Of a DNA stretch of 7,545 bases, positions 6,879 through 7,545 are shown piece after piece. The translations under genes were made by a program, and so were the position numbers. A model generated the notes under the pieces. That model searched no databases. It saw nothing but the letters and a program-made list of their open reading frames with translations, and was not told the origin of the DNA. Every line of letters starts with the position of its first letter. The stretch's first letter is position 1. The DNA lies in NCBI GenBank assembly GCA_035295985.1, contig DATHBT010000280.1, positions 1 to 7,545 on the forward strand, in the 5' to 3' direction. The stretch is from JAIVGV01 sp035295985 (GTDB lineage Bacteria > Acidobacteriota > Blastocatellia > Pyrinomonadales > Pyrinomonadaceae).

Positions 6879-7545
6879 TCAGCGCGCGGCCGGGTCTTCG
6901 GGATTGATGCCGCTGCGCGCGGCGGCCGGCTGCGTGGCGACGGGCGCGGCCGGCTGCTGTGGCGGCGGCTGCGCGGCCTGCGGCGCGGGGGCGGGCGGGC
7001 GCGAGTCGCGGTAGGGGCGGCGCGCGCCCGTGTTGATGCCGCGCGTGTCGGTCGTGTGGATGCTGCCGCCGTTCTCGTGCGCCTCGTCCCAGAGCCGGCC
7101 GAAGATCATCTTGCCGGCCGTCGTCTGCAAGACCGAGGTGACGGCGATGTCGGCGTTGCGCCCGATCATCCGCCGCGCGTTGTCGACGACGACCATCGTC
7201 CCGTCGTCCAGATAGGCAACGCCCTGGTTGTACTCCTTGCCCTCTTTCAGGATGAAGACGCGCATCTGCTCGCCCGGAAGCACGACGGGCTTGAGGGCGT
7301 TCGCCAGCTCGTTGATGTTCAAGACGGCGACGCCGTGCAGTTGCGCCACCTTGTTCAGATTAAAATCGTTCGTGACGACGACCGCGCCGAGCTGCTTCGA
7401 CAGCTCCAGCAGTTTCAGATCGACCTCGCGCACCGCCGGGAAGTCGTTATCGACGATCTGTATGTCGAGCGTGTTGTTCGTCTGTAGGCGGTTGAGCATG
7501 TCGAGGCCGCGCCGGCCGCGCTGCCGCTTCGAGGAGTCGGGCGAG
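6879..7545 (-). CDS. YacL-like PIN/TRAM domain protein, 5' end outside window
   Basis: Only the C-terminal 222 or so residues are present; the frame stays open through the right edge, and the residues before the first in-window Met (position 7499) include RGRRGLDMLNRLQ, which is family sequence, so that Met is internal. The visible part holds the end of a PIN nuclease-like domain (acidic residues in VREVDLKLLEL and the TNDFNLNK motif). A TRAM RNA-binding domain follows, from about LPGEQMRVFILKEGKEYNQG to VTSVLQTTAGKMIF. In Bacillus YacL relatives a membrane region precedes the PIN domain; here it would be off the edge. A Pro/Ala/Gln-rich tail of about 55 residues follows the TRAM domain and looks disordered. 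The stop is TGA. The family is thought to bind or cut RNA at the membrane, but its substrate is not well established. The position upstream of ispD-ispF matches Bacillus gene order and supports the call. Confidence 0.88.
   Translation of the reverse strand, partial: SPDSSKRQRGRRGLDMLNRLQTNNTLDIQIVDNDFPAVREVDLKLLELSKQLGAVVVTNDFNLNKVAQLHGVAVLNINELANALKPVVLPGEQMRVFILKEGKEYNQGVAYLDDGTMVVVDNARRMIGRNADIAVTSVLQTTAGKMIFGRLWDEAHENGGSIHTTDTRGINTGARRPYRDSRPPAPAPQAAQPPPQQPAAPVATQPAAARSGINPEDPAAR

Noticed and set aside
5560..7014. A 484-residue open frame on the plus strand opposite ispD and the RDD gene
   Set aside because: It crosses two well-supported genes and their gap, has no family motifs and has biased composition; it is an antisense shadow.

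Overview
The window is G+C-rich (roughly two thirds by eye) and every supported gene lies on the minus strand, so transcription runs from position 7545 towards position 1. The gene set, the protein style and the intergenic repeats suggest an environmental bacterium, most likely an acidobacterium (Blastocatellia-like). That placement is an inference from sequence style, not a proven assignment.

Layout in transcription order: (1) the 3' part of a YacL-like PIN/TRAM protein, cut by the right edge; (2) an RDD-family membrane protein with a Gly/Tyr/Gln-rich tail; (3) ispD and (4) ispF, two enzymes of the MEP isoprenoid pathway; (5) deoA, a thymidine/pyrimidine-nucleoside phosphorylase; (6) a BMP/PnrA-type lipoprotein, the probable nucleoside-binding protein of an ABC importer; (7) osmC, a thiol peroxidase; (8) the double-domain ATPase of the importer. 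The permease genes are not in the window and probably lie beyond the left edge. The order yacL-ispD-ispF resembles the Bacillus chromosome. deoA, the BMP lipoprotein and the ATPase form a nucleoside uptake and breakdown unit, interrupted by osmC.

The most unusual content is the repeats at the gene junctions. Three consecutive intergenic gaps (ispD/ispF, ispF/deoA, bmp/osmC) each hold a pair of short tandem arrays in inverted orientation. The arrays have a strict 7-bp period, but the unit differs between gaps (TTAGCNN or AGAGGYY). A fourth heptamer array (AATCCGC) follows the ATPase gene, and its partner may lie off the left edge. The arrays run into the coding sequences and supply or abut the stop codons of ispD, ispF and bmp.

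The fifth repeat is of another kind: a 133-bp palindromic element with perfect 25-bp inverted ends. It sits inside the signal-peptide coding region of the BMP lipoprotein, in frame. Removing 46 codons restores a textbook lipoprotein signal peptide. It recalls the Rickettsia palindromic elements that insert in frame into genes.

No tRNA, rRNA, CRISPR array, transposase or prophage gene is visible, and no gene-free stretch exceeds 300 bp.
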